A stretch of 64,000 bases of DNA, taken from NCBI GenBank assembly GCA_947503885.1, contig CANNFD010000002.1, forward strand, positions 1 to 64,000. The letters are read 5' to 3'. The notes below the pieces were generated by a model, which did no database searches, had not been told where the DNA came from, and worked only from the letters and a program-made list of their open reading frames with translations. Positions within the stretch are counted from its first letter, which is position 1. Each line of letters opens with the position of its first letter. The stretch is from an uncultured Olleya sp. GTDB taxonomy: Bacteria > Bacteroidota > Bacteroidia > Flavobacteriales > Flavobacteriaceae. Positions 28,419 to 36,816 of this stretch are shown in pieces. Both the position numbers and the translations under genes were made by a program.

Positions 28419-28844
28419 CTATAAGGTTTTATAAAAATGGTAACCAAAAATCTGGTATCCTTCATTATAATAAAACTTATGTGATGGGTAATTTTGCACG
28501 TAGGTATTTAACTCTGACGTTGTACAACCTTTACTTTTAGCATAATCATATAACCATTTAAAAAACTGTTTACCTAAACCTTTTCCTTGATAAGAGACGT
28601 CGATATAAACATGATCAACCTCCATACTTTTACCAGCATAATGTCTGGTCTGGAACCACATTCCGCAAATACCAATTAACTGATCACCATCATAAACACC
28701 AGCACATTCGTAATTTTGTTCTACCATTTCAGCAAAACGCGCTTTTAAAAGTGCTTCTGGGTTTTTATTATTAGTTAATTTTTGAATTAAAGGAATAATA
28801 ACATTGATGTTTTCCTTTTCAATTAGTTTAAAGCTAAAAGACAT
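28419..28844 (-). CDS. GNAT-family acetyltransferase
   Basis: A 141-aa GCN5-related acetyltransferase. Acetyl-CoA-binding motif A is seen as 'DHVYIDVSYQGKGLGKQFF' (Q/RxxGxG/A type), with 'ICGMWFQTRHYAG' before it and a C-terminal 'FYYNEGYQIFGYHFYKTL'. The substrate cannot be told. Divergent from a second acetyltransferase gene at 28898 with a 53-base gap. Its 3' side (28165-28418) is AT-rich and shows nothing else. Confidence 0.88.
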   Translation of the reverse strand: MSFSFKLIEKENINVIIPLIQKLTNNKNPEALLKARFAEMVEQNYECAGVYDGDQLIGICGMWFQTRHYAGKSMEVDHVYIDVSYQGKGLGKQFFKWLYDYAKSKGCTTSELNTYVQNYPSHKFYYNEGYQIFGYHFYKTL

Positions 28845-28869
28845 TGCGATTGTTTTCGCTAAAATTAGT

Positions 28870-28877
28870 TAATTTTG
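28870..28877 (+). promoter_or_regulatory. Promoter -7 box for the double-GNAT gene
   Basis: TAATTTTG matches TAnnTTTG and lies 20 bases before the ATG at 28898. Confidence 0.45.
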
Positions 28878-28897
28878 AATTATTGTAATACCACTTA

Positions 28898-29839
28898 ATG
28901 AAAATAATTACAAAAACCCAAAGACTATATCTTCGTGAATTTACACTTGAAGATGCGTTTCATTTTTATCAATTAAATTTAGATAAAGCGGTTTTAAAAT
29001 ATACAGGGGACCAAGCTTTTAAATCTGTAACTGAAGCAAAAACATTTCTTTTAAAATATAATCAATATCAATTATATAATATGGGACGGTGGGCAGTTTG
29101 TAATTTAAAAACTAACGCGTTTTTAGGTTGGTGTGGATTAAAATACCACCCAAATAAAGATTTAGTTGAAATTGGTTATCGTTTTTACAAAAATCATTGG
29201 AATAAAGGTTATGCTACAGAAAGTGCAAAAGCAGCAATACAATATGGGTTTGATGTCTTAAAATTAAAAACAATTTATGCACATGTCCACGTTGACAACT
29301 TAGCATCTCACAAAGTCATCACTAAATGTGGATTAAACTATATAGACCAAATAACACACGATAATATGCCTTCAAGCTTGTATAAAATTGATAATCCGGA
29401 CCTCTCCATAAAACCAATTACAGGGCCTGAAACGATTGCAATTAGACATGCTGTTTTAAGACAAGGTAAACCTATTGAAGCCTGTTTTATACCACAAGAC
29501 AAACTAGACAACACTTATCATTTTGGGATATATTATAAAAATCAATTAGTTGGTGTTTGTACTTTTGTGGCAGATCAATCTCCTTTATTTAAAGATCAAA
29601 AACAATATAGATTGCGTGCTATGGGAGTTTTAAAAAACTATCAAGGCATGCACTTTGGTAAACATTTATTAAATTATGGTATTACCTTTTTAAAAACAAA
29701 AAATATAGATAGACTTTGGTTTAACGCTCGTATTATTGCCTTAAACTTTTATAAAAATAATGGGTTTGAAACAATTGGATCACAATTTGACATACCCGAA
29801 GTTGGACCACATTACGTCATGCACAAATCATTAAAATGA
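28898..29839 (+). CDS. Two-domain GNAT acetyltransferase fusion
   Basis: A 313-aa protein with two acetyltransferase domains. The first (about 1-160) is RimJ/RimL-like: 'TQRLYLREFTLEDAFHFYQL', 'GYRFYKNHWNKGYATESAKA' with the Q/RxxGxA-type loop, and 'VHVDNLASHKVITKCGLNY'. The second (about 170-313) has 'RLRAMGVLKNYQGMHFGKHL' and a typical C-terminal 'ALNFYKNNGFETIGSQF'. Each alone is about one ordinary GNAT in size, so this is a fusion, not an extended single domain. Substrates unknown. It overlaps the M15 peptidase gene by 4 bases (ATGA). Confidence 0.88.
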   Translation: MKIITKTQRLYLREFTLEDAFHFYQLNLDKAVLKYTGDQAFKSVTEAKTFLLKYNQYQLYNMGRWAVCNLKTNAFLGWCGLKYHPNKDLVEIGYRFYKNHWNKGYATESAKAAIQYGFDVLKLKTIYAHVHVDNLASHKVITKCGLNYIDQITHDNMPSSLYKIDNPDLSIKPITGPETIAIRHAVLRQGKPIEACFIPQDKLDNTYHFGIYYKNQLVGVCTFVADQSPLFKDQKQYRLRAMGVLKNYQGMHFGKHLLNYGITFLKTKNIDRLWFNARIIALNFYKNNGFETIGSQFDIPEVGPHYVMHKSLK

Positions 29840-30564
29840 AAAAACATACGATATTAAAATATGCAACAATAGCCATTATTATAATGGTTACTATCCCGCA
29901 ATATGGATTTTATCAAGACACCATATCTGACAAAGAGTTAATAGGAAAAGGTAATCCAGAGCTATTTGGTAATGGTTATAATCTAAGAGAAGAGGCGCAT
30001 TTGTCTTTTATAAAAATGCAAAAAGCAGCACTAAAAGACGGAATAAGTATTGGTGCTGTTTCAAGCTACCGTGGTTTTGCACATCAAAAACGCATATGGG
30101 AGCGCAAATTTAAAAGCAATAAAGCTAATGGCTTAACTGACAAAGCAAACATCAATAAAATTATAGAATACTCAACTATTCCTGGTACTTCAAGACACCA
30201 TTGGGGAACAGATATTGATATCTACCAAACCAATGTTAAGCAACCAAAAAACGTGTTGCTTCCTAGACATTTTCATAATAACGGTCCTTATTGTAAGCTT
30301 AAAGAATGGATGGATGCTAATGCTTCAACCTATGGATTTTACTTAGTTTACACGGACAACCCTAACCGGAAAGGTTTTAAATACGAACCTTGGCATTATA
30401 GTTACAAGAAACTTTCTGTGCCTTATTTAAAGGCCTATGAGACATTAAAAATTTCAGAAATTTTAAAATCTGAAGGATTATCTGGAATAGAGTCTTTTAC
30501 AAAAGACTTTGTAAATCAATACATCAATCAAAATATTTTAGATATTAATCCAGAACTTTTGTAA
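29836..30564 (+). CDS. M15-family D-alanyl-D-alanine carboxypeptidase-like protein
   Basis: A 242-aa peptidase with an N-terminal membrane/signal segment (about 8-25). The zinc site has the DDAH-type pattern: 'SSYRGFAHQKRIW', 'TSRHHWGTDIDIY' (HxxxxxxD) and 'YEPWHYSY', the VanY/DacB signature. It acts on peptidoglycan stem peptides in the periplasm. It overlaps the preceding GNAT gene by 4 bases and lies 24 bases before the M48 gene, so the three form an operon. Confidence 0.88.
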   Translation: MKKHTILKYATIAIIIMVTIPQYGFYQDTISDKELIGKGNPELFGNGYNLREEAHLSFIKMQKAALKDGISIGAVSSYRGFAHQKRIWERKFKSNKANGLTDKANINKIIEYSTIPGTSRHHWGTDIDIYQTNVKQPKNVLLPRHFHNNGPYCKLKEWMDANASTYGFYLVYTDNPNRKGFKYEPWHYSYKKLSVPYLKAYETLKISEILKSEGLSGIESFTKDFVNQYINQNILDINPELL

Positions 30565-30588
30565 ATTGAAGACATTAAATTAAATATA

Positions 30589-31353
30589 ATGAGAGGAAAT
30601 TTAAAAGGAAGATTACTAATTGGCTTATGTATAGCTGCATTTTTTGGTTTTAAATATTGTAGCCAACAAGAAATTAATCCTTACACCGGAAAAAAACAAG
30701 CCATATCTATGACACCTGACCAAGAAATCCAAATGGGATTACAAAGTCGTGATCAAATGGCAGCACAACATGGGGGATTATATCCAAACGAAAACTACCA
30801 AGCTTTAATTGACAATGTTGGAAACAAATTAGTAAACAATAGTATCGCTAAAGAGACACCTTATAAATACGAGTTTCATTTACTTGCCGACCCAAACACT
30901 ATTAATGCATTTGCATTACCAGGAGGTCAAATATTTATTACTTACGCCTTATTCTCTCAATTAGAAAACGAGGACCAATTAGCAGGAGTTTTAGGTCATG
31001 AAATTGGTCATGTTTTAGGAAAACACAGCGCAGAACGAATTGCAAACTCTGAGCTTTGGCAGGGTCTATCTACAGCTGGTTCTGTTGGTGCAGATGCTGG
31101 TGGGTTTATCCAGCAATATGGTATGACTAAGTTACTTACAAATGGGCGTGATGACGAGTTAGAAAGTGACGATTTAGGCGTGCGTTTTATGCTACGCGCA
31201 GGTTACAACCCTGAAGAAATGATTAAAGTTATGGAAATTTTAAAACGTGCAGCAGGACCAAATCGTGTGCCAGAAATGCAAAGCACACACCCTGACCCAG
31301 ATAACCGTATTGAAAAAATTAGAGCATCTATTAAAAAGTATAGCCTTAACTAA
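30589..31353 (+). CDS. M48-family metalloprotease
   Basis: A 254-aa zinc peptidase. The zinc site is 'HEIGHVLGKHSAERI' with the third ligand Glu in 'ELESDDLGVRFM'. The N-terminus has a hydrophobic segment (about 8-24) next to Cys25, which may be a lipobox (weak). Family members with the 'NPYTGKKQAISMTPDQEIQM' opening are periplasmic or outer-membrane-linked proteins, such as the BepA/LoiP type that handles outer-membrane protein quality. Last gene of the GNAT-M15-M48 unit; a terminator follows. Confidence 0.9.
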   Translation: MRGNLKGRLLIGLCIAAFFGFKYCSQQEINPYTGKKQAISMTPDQEIQMGLQSRDQMAAQHGGLYPNENYQALIDNVGNKLVNNSIAKETPYKYEFHLLADPNTINAFALPGGQIFITYALFSQLENEDQLAGVLGHEIGHVLGKHSAERIANSELWQGLSTAGSVGADAGGFIQQYGMTKLLTNGRDDELESDDLGVRFMLRAGYNPEEMIKVMEILKRAAGPNRVPEMQSTHPDPDNRIEKIRASIKKYSLN

Positions 31354-31375
31354 AACGATATAGTAAATAAGCCTT

Positions 31376-31405
31376 AAAGTCCTGCAATCGCAGGACTTTT
31401 GTTTT
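31376..31405 (+). terminator. Rho-independent terminator before gpmI
   Basis: Perfect 10-bp stem, AAAGTCCTGC against GCAGGACTTT, with loop AATC and T-rich tail. It sits inside any extension of gpmI upstream of 31432 and so supports the later start. Confidence 0.88.
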
Positions 31406-31413
31406 TATATTTG
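31406..31413 (+). promoter_or_regulatory. Promoter -7 box for gpmI
   Basis: TATATTTG matches the consensus exactly, 18 bases before the chosen ATG at 31432, directly after the upstream terminator. Confidence 0.55.
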
Positions 31414-31431
31414 TATTATAATTTTTACCAA

Positions 31432-32949
31432 ATGAACAAAAAAGTAATCTTAATGATTTTGGACGGTTGGGGTAAATCACCTGACCCTAAAGTGTCTGCA
31501 ATAGACAATGCTAACACACCTTTTATAGATAGCTTATATCACAAGTATCCAAATGCTCAACTGCGCACAGACGGTTTACATGTTGGCTTACCAGATGGTC
31601 AAATGGGTAACAGTGAAGTGGGCCACATGAATTTAGGTGCTGGTCGTATCGTTTACCAAGATTTAGCCAAAATTAATTTAGCTGTAGAAAATAACACTTT
31701 AGCAAAGGAGCATGTTTTACAAGAAGCTTTTAATTACGCTAAAGCGGAAAATAAAAACGTTCATTTTTTAGGATTATTAAGTAATGGTGGGGTCCACTCC
31801 CATATCAACCACTTAAAAGGACTAATTACTGCTACAGAAAAAGCTGGAGTAAAAAACAGCTACTTGCATGCCTTTACAGATGGACGCGATGTAGGACCTA
31901 AAACAGGAAAAGGATTTACAGAAGACATTATAAATTTCACTAAAAATACTAATACCCAAATTGCAAGCATAACCGGTCGTTATTATGCAATGGATAGAGA
32001 TAAACGTTGGGAACGTGTCAAATTAGCCTATGATGCTTTAGTTAATGGATTAGGTGAAAAATCGCAAGATATCCTAGCTTCAATTCAACAAAATTATGAT
32101 ACAGAGGTTACAGACGAATTTATAAAACCTATCATCCATACAACTACGGAGGGTTTACCCTTAGCAACAATAAAAGAGAAAGATGTAGTTATCTTTTTTA
32201 ATTTTAGAACTGATAGAGGTCGCGAATTAACAGAAGCATTGTCGCAACAAGATTTTCATGAGCAAAACATGCATAAGCTAAAGTTACATTATGTAACCTT
32301 AACTAATTATGACGACAATTATAAAAACGTAAATGTTGTTTTTAATAAAGAAAACTTAACAGAAACCTTAGGTGAAGTCCTAGAAAAAAACAACAAAACA
32401 CAAATACGAATTGCTGAAACCGAAAAATATCCTCACGTTACATTTTTCTTTTCCGGAGGTCAAGAAACCCCTTTTAAAGGTGAAAGTCGTATATTAAAAA
32501 ACTCGCCAAAAGTAGCTACTTACGATTTAAAACCAGAAATGTCTGCTTTTGAGTTAACGGAGGCTTTGGTCCCAGAACTAGAAAAAGAAACCACCGATTT
32601 TGTTTGTCTAAATTTTGCAAATGGAGATATGGTAGGACATACGGGGTCAATGCCAGCAGCTATTAAAGCTTGTGAAGCTGTAGATAAATGTGTGGAGCAA
32701 GTGGTAACAACCGCTTTAGCACATGGCTACACTACCCTATTAATTGCAGACCATGGTAATTGTGAAACTATGATGAATCCTGATGGGTCACCACATACAG
32801 CACACACGACAAACCCAGTACCAATTATATTAATTGATAAAGAACTAAAAAGTATTAACAATGGTGTTTTAGGGGATATGGCACCTACAATTTTAAAATT
32901 AATGGGCATTAAACAACCAGAAGCAATGACTTGTAAAAGTTTAGTTTAA
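31432..32949 (+). CDS. gpmI: 2,3-bisphosphoglycerate-independent phosphoglycerate mutase
   Basis: A 505-aa manganese enzyme of glycolysis that interconverts 3- and 2-phosphoglycerate. I chose ATG 31432 because it gives the family opening 'MNKKVILMILDGWG'; an ATG at 31399 would start inside the terminator and before the promoter. Catalytic Ser sits in 'GNSEVGHMNLGAGR', the metal sites include 'DGWG', 'FANGDMVGHTG' and 'DHGNCE', and 'TDGRDVGPKTG' is typical. Length is that of other bacterial GpmI proteins. Confidence 0.97.
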   Translation: MNKKVILMILDGWGKSPDPKVSAIDNANTPFIDSLYHKYPNAQLRTDGLHVGLPDGQMGNSEVGHMNLGAGRIVYQDLAKINLAVENNTLAKEHVLQEAFNYAKAENKNVHFLGLLSNGGVHSHINHLKGLITATEKAGVKNSYLHAFTDGRDVGPKTGKGFTEDIINFTKNTNTQIASITGRYYAMDRDKRWERVKLAYDALVNGLGEKSQDILASIQQNYDTEVTDEFIKPIIHTTTEGLPLATIKEKDVVIFFNFRTDRGRELTEALSQQDFHEQNMHKLKLHYVTLTNYDDNYKNVNVVFNKENLTETLGEVLEKNNKTQIRIAETEKYPHVTFFFSGGQETPFKGESRILKNSPKVATYDLKPEMSAFELTEALVPELEKETTDFVCLNFANGDMVGHTGSMPAAIKACEAVDKCVEQVVTTALAHGYTTLLIADHGNCETMMNPDGSPHTAHTTNPVPIILIDKELKSINNGVLGDMAPTILKLMGIKQPEAMTCKSLV

Positions 32950-33012
32950 ACTACATTAAAAAATCACATTTTAAACACAATATTTGTTTCTCTTAAAATT
33001 TAATTAATATTG

Positions 33013-33020
33013 TACTTTTG
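33013..33020 (+). promoter_or_regulatory. Promoter -7 box for the HAD-like gene
   Basis: TACTTTTG fits TAnnTTTG and lies 17 bases before the ATG at 33038. Confidence 0.45.
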
Positions 33021-33037
33021 TATACAACTTAAAACTA

Positions 33038-33439
33038 ATGAATATTTCTAAAGGACTTATTATTGCTGTAGATTTTGATGGTACTATCGTTGAGGATGCG
33101 TATCCAGGTATTGGAGAAGCGCGTCTTTTTGCTTTTGAAACTTTAAAACGTTTACAAGCAGATGGTCACCGATTAATCCTTTGGACCTATAGACACGGTA
33201 AAAAACTAGACGAAGCAGTTGCTTTTTGTCAAGATAATGGTGTTACTTTTTATGCAGTTAACCAAAGTTTTCCTGAAGAAACATTCAATAATGAGGTCAG
33301 CAGAAAAATTAATGCTGACCTATTTATTGATGACCGTAATATTGGTGGTATTTTAGGTTGGGGAGAAATCTATCAGATGCTAACTAAAGAAACGCCTCAA
33401 CTACCAAAACCAAAGAAAAAAGGTTGGTTTAAGTTTTAA
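33038..33439 (+). CDS. Small HAD-like hydrolase (BT0820-type)
   Basis: A 133-aa cytoplasmic protein. The HAD motif I 'AVDFDGTIV' contains the nucleophile Asp, motif II Thr is in 'LILWTYRHG', and the acidic motif IV is in 'NADLFIDDRNIGG'. It has no cap domain and is short for a HAD phosphatase. Closely similar small proteins are known from Bacteroides (the BT_0820 family, of unknown substrate). The C-terminus is basic (KPKKKGWFKF). Its end overlaps the end of the convergent CoA transferase gene by 4 bases. Confidence 0.85.
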   Translation: MNISKGLIIAVDFDGTIVEDAYPGIGEARLFAFETLKRLQADGHRLILWTYRHGKKLDEAVAFCQDNGVTFYAVNQSFPEETFNNEVSRKINADLFIDDRNIGGILGWGEIYQMLTKETPQLPKPKKKGWFKF

Positions 33440-34707
33440 TATTTTATTAAATCAAAATACTGTTTATCTATAGCTTCTCTGTGATCAGGATGCGCAATAT
33501 TTACTAAGGCCTTTACACGTTCTTTTATGGTTTTTCCATATAAATTAGCGACACCATATTCTGTAACAACATAATGTACATGCGATCGTGTTGTAACCAC
33601 TCCTGCTCCAGGTTTTAACGTAGGTACAATCCTGCTAATTCCGTTTTTTGTTACCGATGGTAATGCTATAATAGCTTTACCCCCTTCACTTAAAGAGGCC
33701 CCTCTAATAAAATCCATTTGTCCACCAACACCAGAATACATATGTGGACCAATTGAGTCTGCACAAACTTGACCAGTAACATCTACTTCTATTGCAGAGT
33801 TTATAGCAACCATTTTAGGATTTTGTTTAATGATAGACACATCATTGGTGTAGTTTGAAGCTCTCATTTCTACAAATGGATTATCATCTACATAATCATA
33901 TAAACGTTGCGACCCAATCAAAAAGGTTGCTAAAGCGCGTCCTCTATTTATCGTTTTAAAGTTTCCGTTTATAACATCATTTAAAATTAAATCTATTACT
34001 CCGTCAGAAAACATTTCAGTATGTAAACCTAAATTTTTATGATTGGTTAGTCGGGTTAATACTGCATTTGGGATACTACCAATACCCATTTGTAGTGTAC
34101 TTTCATCTTCAATTAAATTAGCAACATAATCCCCAATTTTATTTTCGATAACACTAGGTTGTGTAACCTCATGACCCGGTAATGGTTGATGACTTTCTAC
34201 AAACGTATCAATTTCAGACACGTGTATAATTCCCGCCCCATGCGTTCTAGGCATAAACTTGTTAACTTGAGCGATAACAATTTTAGCATTATCAATTGCT
34301 GCTAAAGTAGCCTCTACAGACACTCCTAAAGAACAATACCCATGTCTATCCGGAACAGACACATGTATTAAAGCTACATCTAAATCAATAATACGACGCT
34401 TAAATAACACTGGTAACTCGCTTAAAAAAACAGGAGTATATGATCCGTTTCCTTCTTTTAATGTATGTCTCACGTTTTTTCCTATAAAAAAGGAATTAAC
34501 ATGAAAACTATCTTTTAACTCTGGATTAGCATAAGGTGCTTCTCCTTCGGTATGTAAATGACAAACCTCTACGTGTCTTAATTCTTCATGTCTTTTAGAC
34601 ATTGCCTGAATTAAAGATTGAGGCGCTGCAGCAGCAGCCTGAATATAAACACGATTATTAGATTTTATAACTTTTACAGCTTCTTCTGCACTAACTGGTG
34701 AAAACAT
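33436..34707 (-). CDS. Acetyl-CoA hydrolase/transferase family protein
   Basis: A 423-aa CoA transferase from the ATG at 34707 (an in-frame ATG at 34728 adds 7 unlikely residues). Family signatures are 'GIGSIPNAVLTRLTNHKNLG', 'TEMFSDGVIDLI', 'GVGGQMDFIRGASLSEGGKA' and 'VTEYGVANLYGKTIKERV'. The family includes 4-hydroxybutyrate and acetate CoA-transferases; the conserved Glu that forms the glutamyl-CoA intermediate would be in the TEMFSDG segment. Whether it hydrolyses or transfers CoA is not clear. It is a single gene, divergent from map. Confidence 0.9.
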   Translation of the reverse strand: MFSPVSAEEAVKVIKSNNRVYIQAAAAAPQSLIQAMSKRHEELRHVEVCHLHTEGEAPYANPELKDSFHVNSFFIGKNVRHTLKEGNGSYTPVFLSELPVLFKRRIIDLDVALIHVSVPDRHGYCSLGVSVEATLAAIDNAKIVIAQVNKFMPRTHGAGIIHVSEIDTFVESHQPLPGHEVTQPSVIENKIGDYVANLIEDESTLQMGIGSIPNAVLTRLTNHKNLGLHTEMFSDGVIDLILNDVINGNFKTINRGRALATFLIGSQRLYDYVDDNPFVEMRASNYTNDVSIIKQNPKMVAINSAIEVDVTGQVCADSIGPHMYSGVGGQMDFIRGASLSEGGKAIIALPSVTKNGISRIVPTLKPGAGVVTTRSHVHYVVTEYGVANLYGKTIKERVKALVNIAHPDHREAIDKQYFDLIKY

Positions 34708-34802
34708 AATATTAATTTTAAGCCACAAAAATACTACATAAGATTACTTTAAAACCTGCTAAATGTCATGTTAGCAAAAGAAAAAAAGCAGTTTATTTTA
34801 AG

Positions 34803-34810
34803 TATATTTG
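34803..34810 (+). promoter_or_regulatory. Promoter -7 box for map
   Basis: TATATTTG matches the consensus exactly and lies 18 bases before the map ATG. Confidence 0.55.
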
Positions 34811-34828
34811 CGGCTATTATTTTAAGTT

Positions 34829-35647
34829 ATGATTATAGTAAAAACAAAAGAAGAAATAGAATTAATGCGTGAGGCTGCATTAGTAGTTTCTAAAACATTA
34901 GGTGAAGTTGCTAAAGCAATAAAACCAGGAGTTACTACTTTACAGTTAGATAAAATTGCTGAAGAACATATCAGAGATCTAGGCGCAATACCTGGTTTTT
35001 TAGGGTTGTATGATTTTCCTAACACACTTTGTATGAGCCCAAACTCTCAGGTCGTACATGGTATCCCAAATAATACACCATTAGTAGAAGGAGATATTAT
35101 ATCTGTAGATTGTGGTGCTATTTTAAACGGATTTTATGGAGACCATGCATATACTTTTGCTATCGGAGAAATAGATCCTGAAACCGAAAAATTACTACAA
35201 GTCACCAAAGAATCTTTATATGTTGGTATAAAAGAATTAAAGGTTGGTAATCGTGTTGGTGATGTTGGATATGCTATACAAAAATATTGCGAAGACCATG
35301 GTTATGGTGTCGTACGCGAATTAGTAGGTCATGGTTTAGGTACTAAAATGCATGAAGACCCTGAGATGCCAAATTACGGTAAACGTGGTCGTGGTAAAAA
35401 GTTTATTGAAGGAATGGTCGTTGCTATTGAACCTATGATAAATTTAGGCACACAGCGTATTAAACAACATAGAGATGGTTGGACAATTACGACATTAGAT
35501 GGTAAACCGTCTGCACATTTTGAACACGATGTTGCTATTGTTGATGGTAAACCAGAACTATTATCAACATTTGGATATATCTATGATGCTTTAGGTATTG
35601 ATAGTAATGAAGAGGATGAATTTAGACAAAAGCCTTTAGTGCTTTAA
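34829..35647 (+). CDS. map: Methionine aminopeptidase, type I
   Basis: A 272-aa metalloenzyme that removes the initiator Met. The five metal ligands are visible: Asp in 'ISVDCGAI', Asp in 'GFYGDHAYTF', His in 'VGHGLGTKMHEDP', Glu in 'VVAIEPM' and Glu in 'HFEHDVAI'. The substrate-pocket 'VHGIPN' is also present. Slightly longer than E. coli Map (264). First gene of an operon: the methyltransferase starts 1 base after its stop. Confidence 0.97.
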   Translation: MIIVKTKEEIELMREAALVVSKTLGEVAKAIKPGVTTLQLDKIAEEHIRDLGAIPGFLGLYDFPNTLCMSPNSQVVHGIPNNTPLVEGDIISVDCGAILNGFYGDHAYTFAIGEIDPETEKLLQVTKESLYVGIKELKVGNRVGDVGYAIQKYCEDHGYGVVRELVGHGLGTKMHEDPEMPNYGKRGRGKKFIEGMVVAIEPMINLGTQRIKQHRDGWTITTLDGKPSAHFEHDVAIVDGKPELLSTFGYIYDALGIDSNEEDEFRQKPLVL

Positions 35648-35648
35648 A

Positions 35649-36428
35649 ATGAAGCGTCTTTTTAAATTAATATTAAATAGTATCCCTAGGCCTTTATTAA
35701 TTAGGCTAAGCTACGTAGCACGACCTATCTTAGCTTTTTTTTTAAAAGGCAATACATTTACAGATCCAATAGATGGTAAAAGTTTTAGAAGTTTTTTACC
35801 TTATGGTTATGGTAAACAACGAAATAATGTTTTATCTCCATCTACACTTAGTTTAGAGCGTCACAGACTATTGTGGTTGTATTTAAAAAATGAAACTGAC
35901 TTTTTTTTAAAAACAGAACAAAGAAAAAAAGTGCTCCATTTTGCACCAGAACAATGTTTTTTAAAACGTTTTAGAGCATTAGATACTATTGATTATACTA
36001 CCACAGATTTATTATCACCGATTGCAGATGTAAAAGCTGACATATGTAATCTTCCGTTTAAGGATAATAGTTATGATATCATTTTATGCAATCACGTGCT
36101 AGAGCATATTCATGATGACACTAAAGCGATGCAAGAATTGTATCGTGTCATGAAACCTGGTGGATATGGTATCTTTCAAATTCCGCAGGATTTAAGTCGT
36201 ATGACTACGTTTGAAGATGATACAATAACTGATAAAAAAGAACGTGCTAAAATATTTGGTCAATATGACCATGTTCGTATTTATGGCTACGATTACTTTA
36301 ACAAACTTAGAACTATCGGTTTTCAGGTTAATGAAGTTGATTATACCACTAAACTTTCCGAAGATGAGATTACTAAATATTGTTTAGCTAAAGGAGAAAT
36401 TATTCCGGTAGTTTATAAAAAACAATAA
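35649..36428 (+). CDS. SAM-dependent methyltransferase (class I)
   Basis: A 259-aa enzyme. The N-terminal 90 residues include a hydrophobic/basic start ('LIRLSYVARPILAFFLKG'); the SAM-binding fold follows from about 95 with 'KVLHFAPEQCFL' (motif I), 'DICNLPFKDNSYDIILCNHV' and 'LYRVMKPGGYGIFQIP'. The substrate is unknown; Methyltransf_11 proteins of this pattern often act on glycans or lipids. It starts 1 base after map and lies 17 bases before the DUF423 gene. Confidence 0.85.
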   Translation: MKRLFKLILNSIPRPLLIRLSYVARPILAFFLKGNTFTDPIDGKSFRSFLPYGYGKQRNNVLSPSTLSLERHRLLWLYLKNETDFFLKTEQRKKVLHFAPEQCFLKRFRALDTIDYTTTDLLSPIADVKADICNLPFKDNSYDIILCNHVLEHIHDDTKAMQELYRVMKPGGYGIFQIPQDLSRMTTFEDDTITDKKERAKIFGQYDHVRIYGYDYFNKLRTIGFQVNEVDYTTKLSEDEITKYCLAKGEIIPVVYKKQ

Positions 36429-36445
36429 CTAAATATTTTACAATT

Positions 36446-36814
36446 ATGACACCACAAATACTAATTGCAACAGGTGCTTTATTTGGTATGCTATCCATAA
36501 TACTAGGTGCTTTTGGTGCCCATGCTTTAAAAAAGACATTATCAACAGACCAACTACATAGTTTTGAAGTGGGAGTAAAATACCAAATGTATCATGCTAT
36601 CGTATTATTAACTTTAGGCTATGGTCAAGGTCCTATGACTGCTCCAATATATTGGTGTTTTACAATTGGAATTATACTATTTTCTTTTAGTATTTATGGA
36701 TTAGTTTTGTCTGATGCTAAAAGTAAAAAGCTAACGTTTTTAGGACCAATAACACCTATTGGTGGATTGTTATTAGTAATTGGTTGGTTACTTTTATTAA
36801 TTAATGCTTTTTAA
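36446..36814 (+). CDS. DUF423 membrane protein
   Basis: A 122-aa inner-membrane protein with four transmembrane segments (about 3-22, 43-62, 69-88 and 96-118). 'LGAFGAHALKKTLS' and the 'YQMYHAIVLL' segment are the DUF423 signature (YwdK/YgdD-like). Function unknown. Last gene of the map operon; its stop lies just 2 bases from the end of convergent apbE. Confidence 0.9.
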   Translation: MTPQILIATGALFGMLSIILGAFGAHALKKTLSTDQLHSFEVGVKYQMYHAIVLLTLGYGQGPMTAPIYWCFTIGIILFSFSIYGLVLSDAKSKKLTFLGPITPIGGLLLVIGWLLLLINAF

Positions 36815-36816
36815 AA

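Noticed and set aside
31399-31432. Longer start for gpmI
   Set aside because: It lies within the preceding terminator and upstream of the promoter box; the family start is at 31432.
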